Positions 33,100-40,612 of a stretch of DNA of 40,734 nt are shown here, piece after piece (position 1 is the stretch's first letter; each line of letters begins with the position of its first letter). Location: contig SVRM01000029.1 in assembly GCA_015064785.1 (NCBI GenBank), positions 1-40,734 on the forward strand, in the 5' to 3' direction. The DNA comes from Oscillospiraceae bacterium. Lineage in GTDB: Bacteria; Bacillota; Clostridia; Oscillospirales; CAG-272. Made by a program: the position numbers and the translations under genes. Under the pieces are notes generated by a model that worked only from the letters and a program-made list of their open reading frames with translations, made no database searches and was not told the origin of the DNA.

Positions 33100-33930
33100 A
33101 TGAAGAAAAAAACGCTTGGCGGTTCCATTGCCGCCGTCCCGCACATTGTATGGAGCGTGCTGTTCATCATCGCACCGCTGCTCTTTGTTCTGTACTATAC
33201 CTTCACCTCACCCGAGGGCGGATTTACACTCGACAACATCTTTGGACTCTCCGAGTATGCCGATATTTTCCGTACCTCGATTGAAATGTCGATCATTGCA
33301 ACCTTTTGCTGTTTTCTGATCGGTTATCCGCTTGCGTATTTCATTTCCCGCTCGTCGGAACGCCAGAAGAAGATTTTCATGATCCTTCTGATGCTGCCGA
33401 TGTGGACCAACCTGCTCATCCGTACCTATTCCATGATGGCAATTCTCGACGACGGCGGTTTCCTCAACTCAATCCTGCTCGCGCTTGACATGGCTCCCGT
33501 CCACATCGTCGGCACAAAGGGCGCGGTCATCTTCGGTATTGTTTACGACTTCTTCCCCTATATGGTGCTTCCCATCTACACGGCGATTGAAAAAATCGAC
33601 CGGCGGCTGGTGGAGGCGGCAAGTGACCTCGGATGCAGCAGCGCGCAGATTATGACCCGTGTGATTCTTCCGCTGTCCAAGTCCGGCATCGTCTCCGGCA
33701 TTACCATGGTTTTTGTTCCGTCCATCTCGACCTTCTATATTTCTCAGAAGCTCGGCGGCGGTACCTTCGAGCTGATCGGTGATACCATTGAACGCCAGTT
33801 CCAGAGCTATTCCACCTACAACATCGGTGCGGCAATCTCGCTTGTCATGATGATTCTCATTCTCATCTCGCTTGCGATCATGAACCGCTTCTCCGACGGC
33901 ACCGAAAATGCCGGCAGACTGAAGCGCTGA
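33100..33930 (+). CDS. potB: Spermidine/putrescine ABC transporter permease PotB
   Basis: A 276-residue inner-membrane permease with six predicted helices, the first at about residues 12-32. The EAA loop that contacts PotA is seen as EAASDLGCSSAQIMTRVILP (near residues 174-193). It starts 6 nt after potA with GAGGAG overlapping the potA stop. It pairs with PotC to form the translocation pore. Confidence 0.94.
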   Translation: MKKKTLGGSIAAVPHIVWSVLFIIAPLLFVLYYTFTSPEGGFTLDNIFGLSEYADIFRTSIEMSIIATFCCFLIGYPLAYFISRSSERQKKIFMILLMLPMWTNLLIRTYSMMAILDDGGFLNSILLALDMAPVHIVGTKGAVIFGIVYDFFPYMVLPIYTAIEKIDRRLVEAASDLGCSSAQIMTRVILPLSKSGIVSGITMVFVPSISTFYISQKLGGGTFELIGDTIERQFQSYSTYNIGAAISLVMMILILISLAIMNRFSDGTENAGRLKR

Positions 33931-33976
33931 TTTTCACATCCGCGCCACTTTAACGAAAGGAACTACGCAATCGCCC

Positions 33977-34831
33977 ATGAAATACTTTTCCAAGATTTAT
34001 ATTGCGGTGGTGTTCATGCTGCTGTACATCCCGATTCTGGTACTGATGCTGTTCTCCTTCAATCAGACCAGCAACACCGGTGCCTTTGACGGCTTCTCCC
34101 TGTACTGGTACCGGGAGCTGTTCAACAGTCCGGAAACCTTCACCGCACTCAAAAATACACTGATCCTTGCCGTCAGCACCGCAGTGATTTCCACGATCAT
34201 CGGCACCGCAGCCGCAGTCGGTATGGTAAAAATGAAGAGCAACATCCTGCGCACCGCCATCAACAGCGTCACCAATATCCCGATGATGAACCCCGATATC
34301 GTTACCGGTATCTCGATGATGCTTCTGTTCGTTGCCATCGGCACCTTCGTCGGTCTGGCAGACAAGCTCTCCTTCTGGACCATGCTGATCTCCCATGTCA
34401 CCTTCTGCCTGCCGTATGTCATCCTCTCCGTTCTGCCGCGTGTGAAGGCGATGGATAAATCCATCCCGGAAGCGGCACTGGACCTCGGCTGTACTCCCGT
34501 TCAGTCGTTCTTCAAGGTGGAGCTGCCGATGATTATGCCTGGCATTCTGTCCGGCGCCATTCTCGCCTTCACCATGTCGCTGGACGACTTCGTCATCAGC
34601 TATTTCACCAACGGCAACGACTTCCAGACCCTGCCGCTGCTGATCTACTCCATGACCAAGAAGGAAGTCAAGCCGGATATTTACGCACTGTCCACGCTGA
34701 TGATCATTGCGATCACCGTGCTTCTGATTCTGTCCAACTTCTCCGGCAGCAAGGAAGAAATCGACCGCAAGCGTCACGAAAAAATGATCGCCAAAGCCGC
34801 CGCAAAGAAAACGGCGGCAAAGAAGAACTGA
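33977..34831 (+). CDS. potC: Spermidine/putrescine ABC transporter permease PotC
   Basis: A 284-residue permease with six helices and the EAA loop EAALDLGCTPVQSFFKVELP (near residues 161-180). ACGAAAGGAA lies upstream of the ATG at rather long spacing. The C terminus is an unusually basic Lys/Ala-rich tail (KMIAKAAAKKTAAKKN) that would lie in the cytoplasm. It follows potB by 46 nt and precedes potD by 11 nt. Confidence 0.94.
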   Translation: MKYFSKIYIAVVFMLLYIPILVLMLFSFNQTSNTGAFDGFSLYWYRELFNSPETFTALKNTLILAVSTAVISTIIGTAAAVGMVKMKSNILRTAINSVTNIPMMNPDIVTGISMMLLFVAIGTFVGLADKLSFWTMLISHVTFCLPYVILSVLPRVKAMDKSIPEAALDLGCTPVQSFFKVELPMIMPGILSGAILAFTMSLDDFVISYFTNGNDFQTLPLLIYSMTKKEVKPDIYALSTLMIIAITVLLILSNFSGSKEEIDRKRHEKMIAKAAAKKTAAKKN

Positions 34832-34842
34832 AAGGAGCGCCG

Positions 34843-36069
34843 ATGCATATGAAATACGCAGTCCTGCTCCTGACGCTCCTGCTTTCCCTGTTCCTGCTGG
34901 CATCCTGCGGTGAGAACGGCGGTACGGTCACGCTCAACGTTTATAACTGGGGTCAGTATATCTCCGACGGCTCTGAAGGCTGTGCCGATGTCAATGCGAT
35001 GTTCGAGGAATACTTCGAGGAAAACTTCGCTGACCAGTACGGGTTCTCCGTCGAGGTCAATTACACGACTTACGCCTCCAATGAGGACATGTACAACAAG
35101 CTCCGCTCGGGTGCCGCATCCTACGATGTCATTTTCCCCTCCGACTATATGATCCAGCGACTGATCAGCGAAGACCTGCTCCTGCCGCTGAATTACGAAA
35201 ATATCCCCAATTATCAGTATATCGACGAAAATTACAAGAATCTCTACTACGATCCGGATAATACCTATTCCATTCCGTACATGTTCGGTATGGTCGGTGT
35301 CATTTATAATTCCGGCATCGTTTCCGAGGAAGACATTGGCTCGTGGGATCTGATGTGGAACGAAGCCTACAAAGGAAAGATTCTGCAATTCAACAACCCG
35401 CGCGATGCCTTCGGTACCGCGATGTACTGGCAGGGCATCGATGTCAACACAGAAGACACTGCCGAGTGGGAAGCGGCGCTTGCAAAGCTCCAGCAGCAGA
35501 AGCCTTTGGTGCAGAGCTATGTCATGGACGAAATCTTCAATAAGATGAAGAACGGCTCCGCCGCTGTTGCCGCTTACTATGCGGGCGACTATTTGACCAT
35601 GTACGAATCCAATGACATGCTCGGCTTCTATTACCCGGCCGAGGGCACGAACGAATACGTCGATGCGATGTGTATCCCGACGTGCGCGCGCAATCAGGAA
35701 CTTGCCGAGCTGTACATCAACTTCCTCTGCTCGGAGGAAGCTGCGGCTGCCAATGCGGAATACACCTATTACGGCTCTCCGCACCTGCTGGTCCGCGAAA
35801 ACGAGGAATACATCGAGGTTCTCTCCGAGGTGCATCCCGATGCTATGACACTGATGTATCCGGCAGATGAGGACAAGGTTCCCACCTCCTACTACCACAC
35901 GCTGAACGACACGATGCTGTCGGTGCAGAATGAACTTTGGTCACAGCTGAAGATCGAGAGTACGCAAAGCACCTGGATTCCTGTGACCGCGTGGTCAATC
36001 GCCGGTATTCTGATTCTTTATCTCGGCATTGATACCATCCGCAAGAAGATCCGCGAAAGCAAATACTGA
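34843..36069 (+). CDS. potD: Polyamine-binding lipoprotein PotD with C-terminal membrane helix
   Basis: A 408-residue substrate-binding protein of the spermidine/putrescine importer. Lipobox LASC (Cys22), then LNVYNWGQYISDGSEG, the typical PotD start, and VIFPSDYMIQRLI. Residues near the binding cleft seen in the family (tyrosines and aspartates such as PYMFGMVG) are present. Unlike most PotD proteins it ends in a hydrophobic helix (about residues 380-401, TAWSIAGILILYLGI) followed by a basic tail, so it is probably held in the membrane at both ends. GGAG lies 5 nt before the ATG at 34843. Last gene of potABCD. Confidence 0.92.
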   Translation: MHMKYAVLLLTLLLSLFLLASCGENGGTVTLNVYNWGQYISDGSEGCADVNAMFEEYFEENFADQYGFSVEVNYTTYASNEDMYNKLRSGAASYDVIFPSDYMIQRLISEDLLLPLNYENIPNYQYIDENYKNLYYDPDNTYSIPYMFGMVGVIYNSGIVSEEDIGSWDLMWNEAYKGKILQFNNPRDAFGTAMYWQGIDVNTEDTAEWEAALAKLQQQKPLVQSYVMDEIFNKMKNGSAAVAAYYAGDYLTMYESNDMLGFYYPAEGTNEYVDAMCIPTCARNQELAELYINFLCSEEAAAANAEYTYYGSPHLLVRENEEYIEVLSEVHPDAMTLMYPADEDKVPTSYYHTLNDTMLSVQNELWSQLKIESTQSTWIPVTAWSIAGILILYLGIDTIRKKIRESKY

Positions 36070-36075
36070 TGCAAA

Positions 36076-36114
36076 AAGGACTGTCTGACACACCAAAGTC
36101 AGACAGTCCTGATT
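36076..36114. terminator. Bidirectional terminator between potD and the MFS gene
   Basis: AGGACTGTCTGAC (36078-36090) and GTCAGACAGTCCT (36098-36110) form a perfect 13-bp stem. On the minus strand TTTTTG follows, on the plus strand GATTTTATG. It serves both convergent operons. Confidence 0.88.
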
Positions 36115-37314
36115 TTATGCAGTTTTCTTTTTCAGTCGGTCATACGGAAGCATGATCACCACGCCGACGATCATCAGACCGAGCCATACGAGAATCAGAT
36201 TGCCCCAGCCGATGGCCGATGCCGCATTGGCAAAGATCAGATTTGCCGCAGCTGCCGCCATATAGCTCAGGAAATCGAGGAAGCCGGTTGCGGAGGATAC
36301 CATGCCCGTATCCCGCAGGCTGGGACAGTAGCGGCTCCACAGCATCGATGCGGACGCATTGGAGGACATGATCGCCGCAATCATGAAGATGATATTGAAC
36401 ACCGGCTGGCGGACAAAATAGGTCAGTGCAAAAAACAGTGCCGCTGATGTAAACATAATCAGAATGGTCTTGTGCATATTCCGGTTCAGCCGTTCATAGA
36501 CGAATACTGCGAGGAAGGCAGTCATGGAAATCACCAGTGTCGCGGCTGTAAAGATGCCGGCAGAGGTCTTCGGTGAGAAACCGAGGTACTGTGCAATGTA
36601 GGTCGGCAGCCAGAAAACAACCGAGGTACGCACAACACCCGTGATGATCGAAATGATCGAAAAGCGAATGATCTGATGCGCAATCAGAACACGGATGTTG
36701 CCGCTTCCCTTTTCCTTTGGTTTGTACTGTCCGTACTGCACGATTTTCTTACGCTCAAATGCGGTAAAGAAGCAGAAACCTGTAATCGACATCAGCACCA
36801 GAACGCCGCTGCTGACCGCAAAGACGGCTTCCCACGCAAGAAACGATGCCAGAAGCCCGGCTGTCGGCGAACCGAAGAAGGACGCAAAGGTATAGCCGAG
36901 ACTGCACCGCGTCGCGTGATGCGGCTCTGTGTTTTCGGAAACCACCTTCGTCATCGGTCCGTAAATCATCGACAGGAAAAATCCGGTCAGACCGTAGATC
37001 ATCATTGCGGTTGTCGGATACACCGTCACGCGGGAGAAAACAAAATTGGTAACGGCCGCGCCGAGAAGTCCGGTGCAGATCATCCATTTGGCTTTGATCT
37101 TATCACCGATTGCGCCGTTGATCAGCTGACCGACCGCATAGAAAACAAAATACAGCGAAGAAATTCTGCCGATATATTCTTCTGTATAGCCAAGCGCAAC
37201 CATCTGCGGCGTGACCGCGCTTAAAATGTTGCGGGCAATGTACACCGCAAAATAGGAGATCGAACACAGTGAGCCGATCATGATGGCATTTTGGGCGTTT
37301 CGACTGAGTTGCAT
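36115..37314 (-). CDS. MFS transporter, organophosphate:phosphate antiporter-like
   Basis: A 399-residue major facilitator with twelve predicted helices. The N-terminal region YFAVYIARNILSAVTPQM and the loop GDKIKAKWMI resemble the OPA family (GlpT/UhpT type), which exchanges sugar or glycerol phosphates for phosphate. I start at 37314 (MQLSRNAQ) with AAGGA 8 nt upstream; the open frame above it runs through repeat DNA. It stands alone with its own terminator. The substrate could be a phosphorylated sugar, which would suit the enzymes around it, but this is inference. Confidence 0.82.
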   Translation of the reverse strand: MQLSRNAQNAIMIGSLCSISYFAVYIARNILSAVTPQMVALGYTEEYIGRISSLYFVFYAVGQLINGAIGDKIKAKWMICTGLLGAAVTNFVFSRVTVYPTTAMMIYGLTGFFLSMIYGPMTKVVSENTEPHHATRCSLGYTFASFFGSPTAGLLASFLAWEAVFAVSSGVLVLMSITGFCFFTAFERKKIVQYGQYKPKEKGSGNIRVLIAHQIIRFSIISIITGVVRTSVVFWLPTYIAQYLGFSPKTSAGIFTAATLVISMTAFLAVFVYERLNRNMHKTILIMFTSAALFFALTYFVRQPVFNIIFMIAAIMSSNASASMLWSRYCPSLRDTGMVSSATGFLDFLSYMAAAAANLIFANAASAIGWGNLILVWLGLMIVGVVIMLPYDRLKKKTA

Positions 37315-37372
37315 GAGATTATTCCTTCTTATACCGTAAATGATTTCAGATCCGATGTCCCAACATATGTAG

Positions 37373-37392
37373 GGGCGATTCACGAATCGCCC
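37373..37392. repeat. Short palindromic repeat GGGCGATTC-AC-GAATCGCCC
   Basis: A perfect 9-bp inverted repeat with 2-nt loop, preceded by TGTAG. I recall this GTAGGGGCG...CGCCC pattern as a common intergenic palindrome of gut Clostridia. Confidence 0.7.
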
Positions 37393-37440
37393 GTTTCTTA
37401 TGTCTTTCGCTTGGAATATAATTGTTTTTGTCCAATTTGC

Positions 37441-37489
37441 GTTCGCTTCTGCGTAGAATCGCTATAAAAAAGAAAGAGCAACCGCTCCC
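37441..37489. repeat. Direct repeat of the tRNA-Glu terminator region, copy 1
   Basis: GTTCGCTTCTGCGTAG... through GCTATAAAAAAGAAAGAGCAACCGCTC-type sequence repeats at 37651-37698 with few changes. The second copy ends in the terminator of tRNA-Glu. Shortly after the first copy, GTGGGAGAGATCGAAC (37519-37534) resembles the T arm of the same tRNA (GTGGGAGAATCGAAC), so a lost or degraded second tRNA gene is possible. The rest of 37315-37650 has no gene, only a hairpin GGAACAAAGGC-TAC-GCCTTTGTTCC (37536-37560). Confidence 0.6.
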
Positions 37490-37650
37490 AACTCCATAAC
37501 TGTCCTTGGGCATACTTGTGTGGGAGAGATCGAACGGAACAAAGGCTACGCCTTTGTTCCACCGCAAATGACAGTTGGCATGAATAAGGGATATTCGCCA
37601 TGATTTTTCTTTGTGCGTTACAAAGTATATCACTTCGCGTCATTTGCTTG

Positions 37651-37698
37651 GTTCACTTCTATATAGGACCGCTATAAAAAAAGAAAGAGCAACCGCTC
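37651..37698. repeat. Direct repeat, copy 2
   Basis: Second copy of the 37441-37489 repeat. It overlaps the tRNA-Glu terminator. Confidence 0.6.
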
Positions 37699-37710
37699 TT
37701 TCTTTTTTTA
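37676..37710 (-). terminator. tRNA-Glu terminator
   Basis: AAAGAAAGAGC-AACC-GCTCTTTCTTT with T/A tracts outside; on the minus strand it directly follows the tRNA. Confidence 0.85.
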
Positions 37711-37785
37711 TGGTGACCCGTGGGAGAATCGAACTCCCGATGTCGCCGTGAGAGGGCGAAGTCTTAACCTCTTGACCAACGGGCC
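37711..37785 (-). tRNA. tRNA-Glu (anticodon CTC)
   Basis: A 75-nt tRNA with encoded CCA. Acceptor GGCCCGT/ACGGGTC (one G-T pair), anticodon stem TCGCC/GGCGA with loop CTCTCAC, anticodon CTC, which reads GAG. T arm GGGAG/CTCCC. Confidence 0.93.
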
Positions 37786-37804
37786 TTTTCTTTGGAACAT
37801 ATAT

Positions 37805-37833
37805 ATTATACCATATATCTTCAAAAAAATCAA
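37805..37833 (-). promoter_or_regulatory. tRNA-Glu promoter
   Basis: Minus strand TTGATT (37828-37833), 17-base spacer ending in TATGG, TATAAT (37805-37810). Confidence 0.7.
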
Positions 37834-37893
37834 TAGGTTTTCAAAAAAATATTCATCTTTTTTGAATGCTTCCGAATAATCTGCTCCATATTC

Positions 37894-37972
37894 GATGAAA
37901 TTTCATCAAATCTGTTTACAACAAGATAAAACTATGTTATAATGTTAGTAAATCCTGTTGCAGTTTACAACA
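37894..37972 (+). promoter_or_regulatory. Promoter with repeated operator-like sites for the oxidoreductase gene
   Basis: TTTACA (37915-37920), 17-base spacer, TATAAT (37938-37943). GTTTACAACA occurs twice, at 37914-37923 across the -35 box and at 37963-37972 in the leader, 49 bp apart. A perfect palindrome GATGAAA-TTTCATC lies just upstream (37894-37907). These look like operator sites, but the regulator is unknown. Confidence 0.65.
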
Positions 37973-38005
37973 GAAAAATCCCTATATTTCAGGAGGAAAC
38001 TTATT

Positions 38006-38995
38006 ATGGCAAATTTTGCAATGCTCGGCAAATGGCATGTCCACGCACCCGGTTACGCGCGTGAAGCAATCAGTTTCGGCGGCACCTGCAAGGCTGTCTG
38101 GGATCCCGATTACGAAGTCGCAAAGGCATGGGCGGCTGATCTCGGCTGTGAAGCGATCGAATGCCTCGACTGCCTGCTCGCACGCGAAGACATCGACTCT
38201 GTCATCGTCGGTACTCCCACCTCGATGCACTATGAAGTCATCATGAAGGCTGCTAAGGCAAAGAAGCACATCTTCACCGAAAAGACCCTCGCTCCGACCG
38301 TCGCTGAATGTGAAGATATCAAGAAGGCTGTTGAAGAAGCAGGCGTTCTGTTTGAAATCTCCTACCCGCACCGCACCTGGCCGCCGGTACTGTACGCAAA
38401 ACAGATCATCGAATCCGGTATCCTCGGTCAGATCTCCATCGGTCGTTTCCGCAACGCACACGGCGGTGCATCCGGCAATTGGCTGCCTGAATACTGGTAC
38501 GAAAAGAAGGATGCCTGCGGCGGCGCTATGATGGACCTTGGCTGCCATCCGATGTACATCTCCGCGTACCTGTTCGGCCGTCCTGTCCGCATCAGCTCCA
38601 TGTACAACACGCTGACTGACAAGCCCGTTGACGACAACGCGGTCAACACCATCGAATTTGAAAACAAGGCAATCGCCATTGTCGAAACCTCGTTTGTCAC
38701 GCCCTATTCTCCGTGGGCATTTGAAATCTACGGTACCGAAGGCTTCCTGCTTGCAACCGACCACAAGGTCATGATTACAACGCCCGAAACCAGAAAGTAC
38801 ACCAACGATATGGTTCCCGTTCCGGAAAACAAGATGCCCAAGCGTCTTGACAACCAGCTCAAGAACTTCATCGACGCTGTCGACGGCAAGGCTGAAATCT
38901 ACTTCGGTCTGGACGATGCGATTGATCTGGCAAGACTGCTTGAAAACGCTTACATCTCCGATGAAAAGGGTATCACTGTCGAGATCAAGAACTGA
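38006..38995 (+). CDS. Gfo/Idh/MocA family oxidoreductase
   Basis: A 329-residue NAD(P)-dependent dehydrogenase-like protein. The catalytic lysine lies in TEKTLAP (Lys93, EKT instead of EKP). GGAMMDLGCHPMYISAY carries the family histidine. The N terminus AMLGKWHVHAPGYA lacks the usual GxGxxG loop, so cofactor binding may be atypical. CAGGAGG lies 10 nt before the ATG at 38006. It is not closely related to the one at 19712. It stands alone with its own promoter and terminator. Substrate unknown, probably a sugar or a cyclitol. Confidence 0.85.
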   Translation: MANFAMLGKWHVHAPGYAREAISFGGTCKAVWDPDYEVAKAWAADLGCEAIECLDCLLAREDIDSVIVGTPTSMHYEVIMKAAKAKKHIFTEKTLAPTVAECEDIKKAVEEAGVLFEISYPHRTWPPVLYAKQIIESGILGQISIGRFRNAHGGASGNWLPEYWYEKKDACGGAMMDLGCHPMYISAYLFGRPVRISSMYNTLTDKPVDDNAVNTIEFENKAIAIVETSFVTPYSPWAFEIYGTEGFLLATDHKVMITTPETRKYTNDMVPVPENKMPKRLDNQLKNFIDAVDGKAEIYFGLDDAIDLARLLENAYISDEKGITVEIKN

Positions 38996-39008
38996 TTCCA
39001 TCATAACC

Positions 39009-39046
39009 AAAACCGCGGAGAGCCCTGCTTTCTGCGGTTTTCGTTT
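39009..39046 (+). terminator. Terminator after the oxidoreductase
   Basis: AAAACCGC (39009-39016) pairs with GCGGTTTT (39034-39041), followed by CGTTTCCTTT. Confidence 0.7.
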
Positions 39047-39078
39047 CCTTTCCACTTCAATGATCGGAGATATGGAAC

Positions 39079-39474
39079 ATGCGAAAATGTCCTGTTTGTC
39101 AAATGACAGTCGATGCAAAAAACGAATGTCCCATCTGTGCGGCAACGCTGACATATGAACCTGTATGTGATGCGGAACGGGAGCATTTGCTCTGGAACCG
39201 CTATCGCTGGCTATATATCGCCAAATGCACGTGGTTTTCCTTTCTGTGCTGCCTGATTGGGCTTTTGAAAGTGATCATTGCGAGACCACAGTTCCACCTG
39301 CTTTTTTGGATGGCTGCTGCACTTGCTGCCGTCTCACTGGCGGTTTCCCTCTTTCAAAGACAAATCTTTCGCCTTTTGACGTGGAAATACAGTGAGAATT
39401 ATGCAGCTTATGAGATTGCCGTATTCAAATACGGATTCGGCAGTATATCCCTCATTTTGTTTTTGCTGCTTTGA
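39079..39474 (+). CDS. Zinc-ribbon membrane protein
   Basis: A 131-residue protein with an N-terminal zinc ribbon (Cys4, Cys7, Cys17, Cys20: CPVC and CPIC) on the cytoplasmic side and three hydrophobic helices (about 48-66, 71-90 and 112-131). GGAG lies about 9 nt before the ATG. Function not recognised; such small ribbon-helix proteins are common and uncharacterised. It may depend on read-through from the oxidoreductase gene, since no separate promoter was seen. Confidence 0.7.
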   Translation: MRKCPVCQMTVDAKNECPICAATLTYEPVCDAEREHLLWNRYRWLYIAKCTWFSFLCCLIGLLKVIIARPQFHLLFWMAAALAAVSLAVSLFQRQIFRLLTWKYSENYAAYEIAVFKYGFGSISLILFLLL

Positions 39475-39485
39475 TGTCATAACGG

Positions 39486-39667
39486 AAAAAACCGGGGTTG
39501 TTGCAAGTTGAAAACTTGCGGCAACCCGGGGTCACGAAGTGACCCGAATTTCCCGGTTTTCATGCGAAAATCGCATGAAAATGCCCCTCGGATGAGGGGC
39601 AAGGGAGAACTTCCGGACTGCATTCATGCAGTCCCTTGGGCTGAGGCACGTAAGTGCAACAGCCCGG
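39486..39667. repeat. Cluster of six nested hairpins between convergent genes
   Basis: A 180-bp block built almost entirely of palindromes. AAAACCGGG...CCCGGTTTT encloses GGGTTG...CAACCC (with GCAAGTT-GAAA-ACTTGC inside) and GGGTCAC-GAA-GTGACCC. Then come CATGCGA-AAA-TCGCATG, TGCCCCTC-GGAT-GAGGGGCA, GGACTGCAT-TC-ATGCAGTCC and GGGCTG...CAGCCC (with GCAC-GTAA-GTGC inside). No gene lies in it. It separates convergent genes and may terminate transcription from both sides. Confidence 0.75.
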
Positions 39668-39674
39668 GTCATCT

Positions 39675-40268
39675 TTATTTCTTGAGAAGCACAGCCAGCT
39701 TCTTATACAGCACAAAGGTAATCACACCGCACAGCACACCCTTAATCAGGTTAAACGGCACAACGCACAGAAGAATCATCTTCCAAAGCGAATCGACCGC
39801 CGGAATAATTGCGGACGCCATTCCGATGATCGTCTCCATCGGGATGTACAGCTCCGCATACATCGGCACCATGACAAAGTAATTGATGAGCCCGCCGACG
39901 ATGGCAAGCGAAAGTGTGCCGAGAATCAGTCCGATCACCGCATACTTTCTCGTTTTGCGGAACTTGTAAATGAGAGCTGCCGGGAGGATAAACGCACATC
40001 CGGTGACAAAGTTCGCAAATTCGCCGACATAAGCGGTTGAGGAACCGGTAAACAGGATGTTCAGCAGGTTTTTGAGCAGCTCGATCAGCACACCTGCGAC
40101 CGGACCGAGTGAAAAGCTGCCGATCAGCGCGATGACATCCGAGAAATCCATCTCATAAAACGTCGGTGCGATGAATGCCAGCGGCATCTCAAACAGCATG
40201 ATGACAAATGCAATGGCCGATAAAATTGCAACTTTGGCGATGTAATTGATCTTTTTTGCGTATTTCAT
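39675..40268 (-). CDS. ribU: Riboflavin ECF transporter substrate-binding protein RibU
   Basis: A 197-residue six-helix S component that binds riboflavin and works with a shared energising module (EcfA, EcfA', EcfT). The family stretch FYEMDFSDVIALIGSFSLGP (about 38-57) and the following VAGVLIELLKNLL and AYVGEFANFVTG are typical of RibU. GGAAAGG lies 6 nt before the ATG. The FMN riboswitch and its terminator upstream agree with the call: the transporter is switched off when FMN is plentiful. The energising module is not in this window. Confidence 0.93.
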   Translation of the reverse strand: MKYAKKINYIAKVAILSAIAFVIMLFEMPLAFIAPTFYEMDFSDVIALIGSFSLGPVAGVLIELLKNLLNILFTGSSTAYVGEFANFVTGCAFILPAALIYKFRKTRKYAVIGLILGTLSLAIVGGLINYFVMVPMYAELYIPMETIIGMASAIIPAVDSLWKMILLCVVPFNLIKGVLCGVITFVLYKKLAVLLKK

Positions 40269-40321
40269 GATTTTCCTTTCCGATAGTACATATCGTCAGG
40301 ACATCTTTGGTTATCAAAAAG

Positions 40322-40350
40322 AAAAGCTCCATGAATTCACGGAGCTTTTT
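40322..40350 (-). terminator. Riboswitch-controlled terminator before ribU
   Basis: AAAAGCTCC (40322-40330) pairs with GGAGCTTTT (40341-40349), with TGAATTCA in the loop adding pairs. On the minus strand the stem is followed by CTTTTT. Placed between riboswitch and ribU it is the expected expression platform. Confidence 0.85.
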
Positions 40351-40397
40351 TGATAAAATCAGATATTCACAACCGGCATTTGCCGATTGAATTTTCT

Positions 40398-40534
40398 ATC
40401 TTTTCTCATCCGGACTGTCACCGTTGGTAAAGGAATTTCACCTTTTCGGCGCACATCGCTGTGCGTTCGCAGACTTTTGAAGGTTTGAAGAAACTTCTAA
40501 CTGCCAGTGTGGACTTACACCACGCCCCAAAGAT
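40398..40534 (-). ncRNA. FMN riboswitch (RFN element)
   Basis: The minus strand reads ATCTTTGGGGCGTGGTGTAAG at the start and ACGGTGACAGTCCGGATGAGA followed by AAAGAT at the end. P1 is ATCTTT/AAAGAT (40529-40534 with 40398-40403). The conserved GGGGC...GTGTAAGTCC-ACAC and CAGTCCGGATGAGA boxes of the RFN element are intact. FMN binding should favour the terminator at 40322-40350 and shut off ribU. Confidence 0.95.
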
Positions 40535-40561
40535 ATCAAATTTTTTGTATGTGATTATGAA

Positions 40562-40594
40562 AGAAAAAGCGTGAATTGCTTCACGCTTTTTCCG
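40562..40594 (-). terminator. tuf terminator
   Basis: AAAAAGCGTGAA (40564-40575) pairs with TTCACGCTTTTT (40580-40591). On the minus strand the stem is followed by CTTTC. It closes the tuf transcript. Confidence 0.85.
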
Positions 40595-40612
40595 TTATTG
40601 ATGAAGGGTTAA

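Noticed and set aside
31867..33144. A minus-strand open frame of 425 codons opposite potA
   Set aside because: Shadow of potA; His/Asp-rich composition typical of reversed codon bias.
37346..37643. Minus-strand frames of 80-95 codons upstream of the MFS gene
   Set aside because: They run through palindromic and direct repeats and have no ribosome-binding site or family match.
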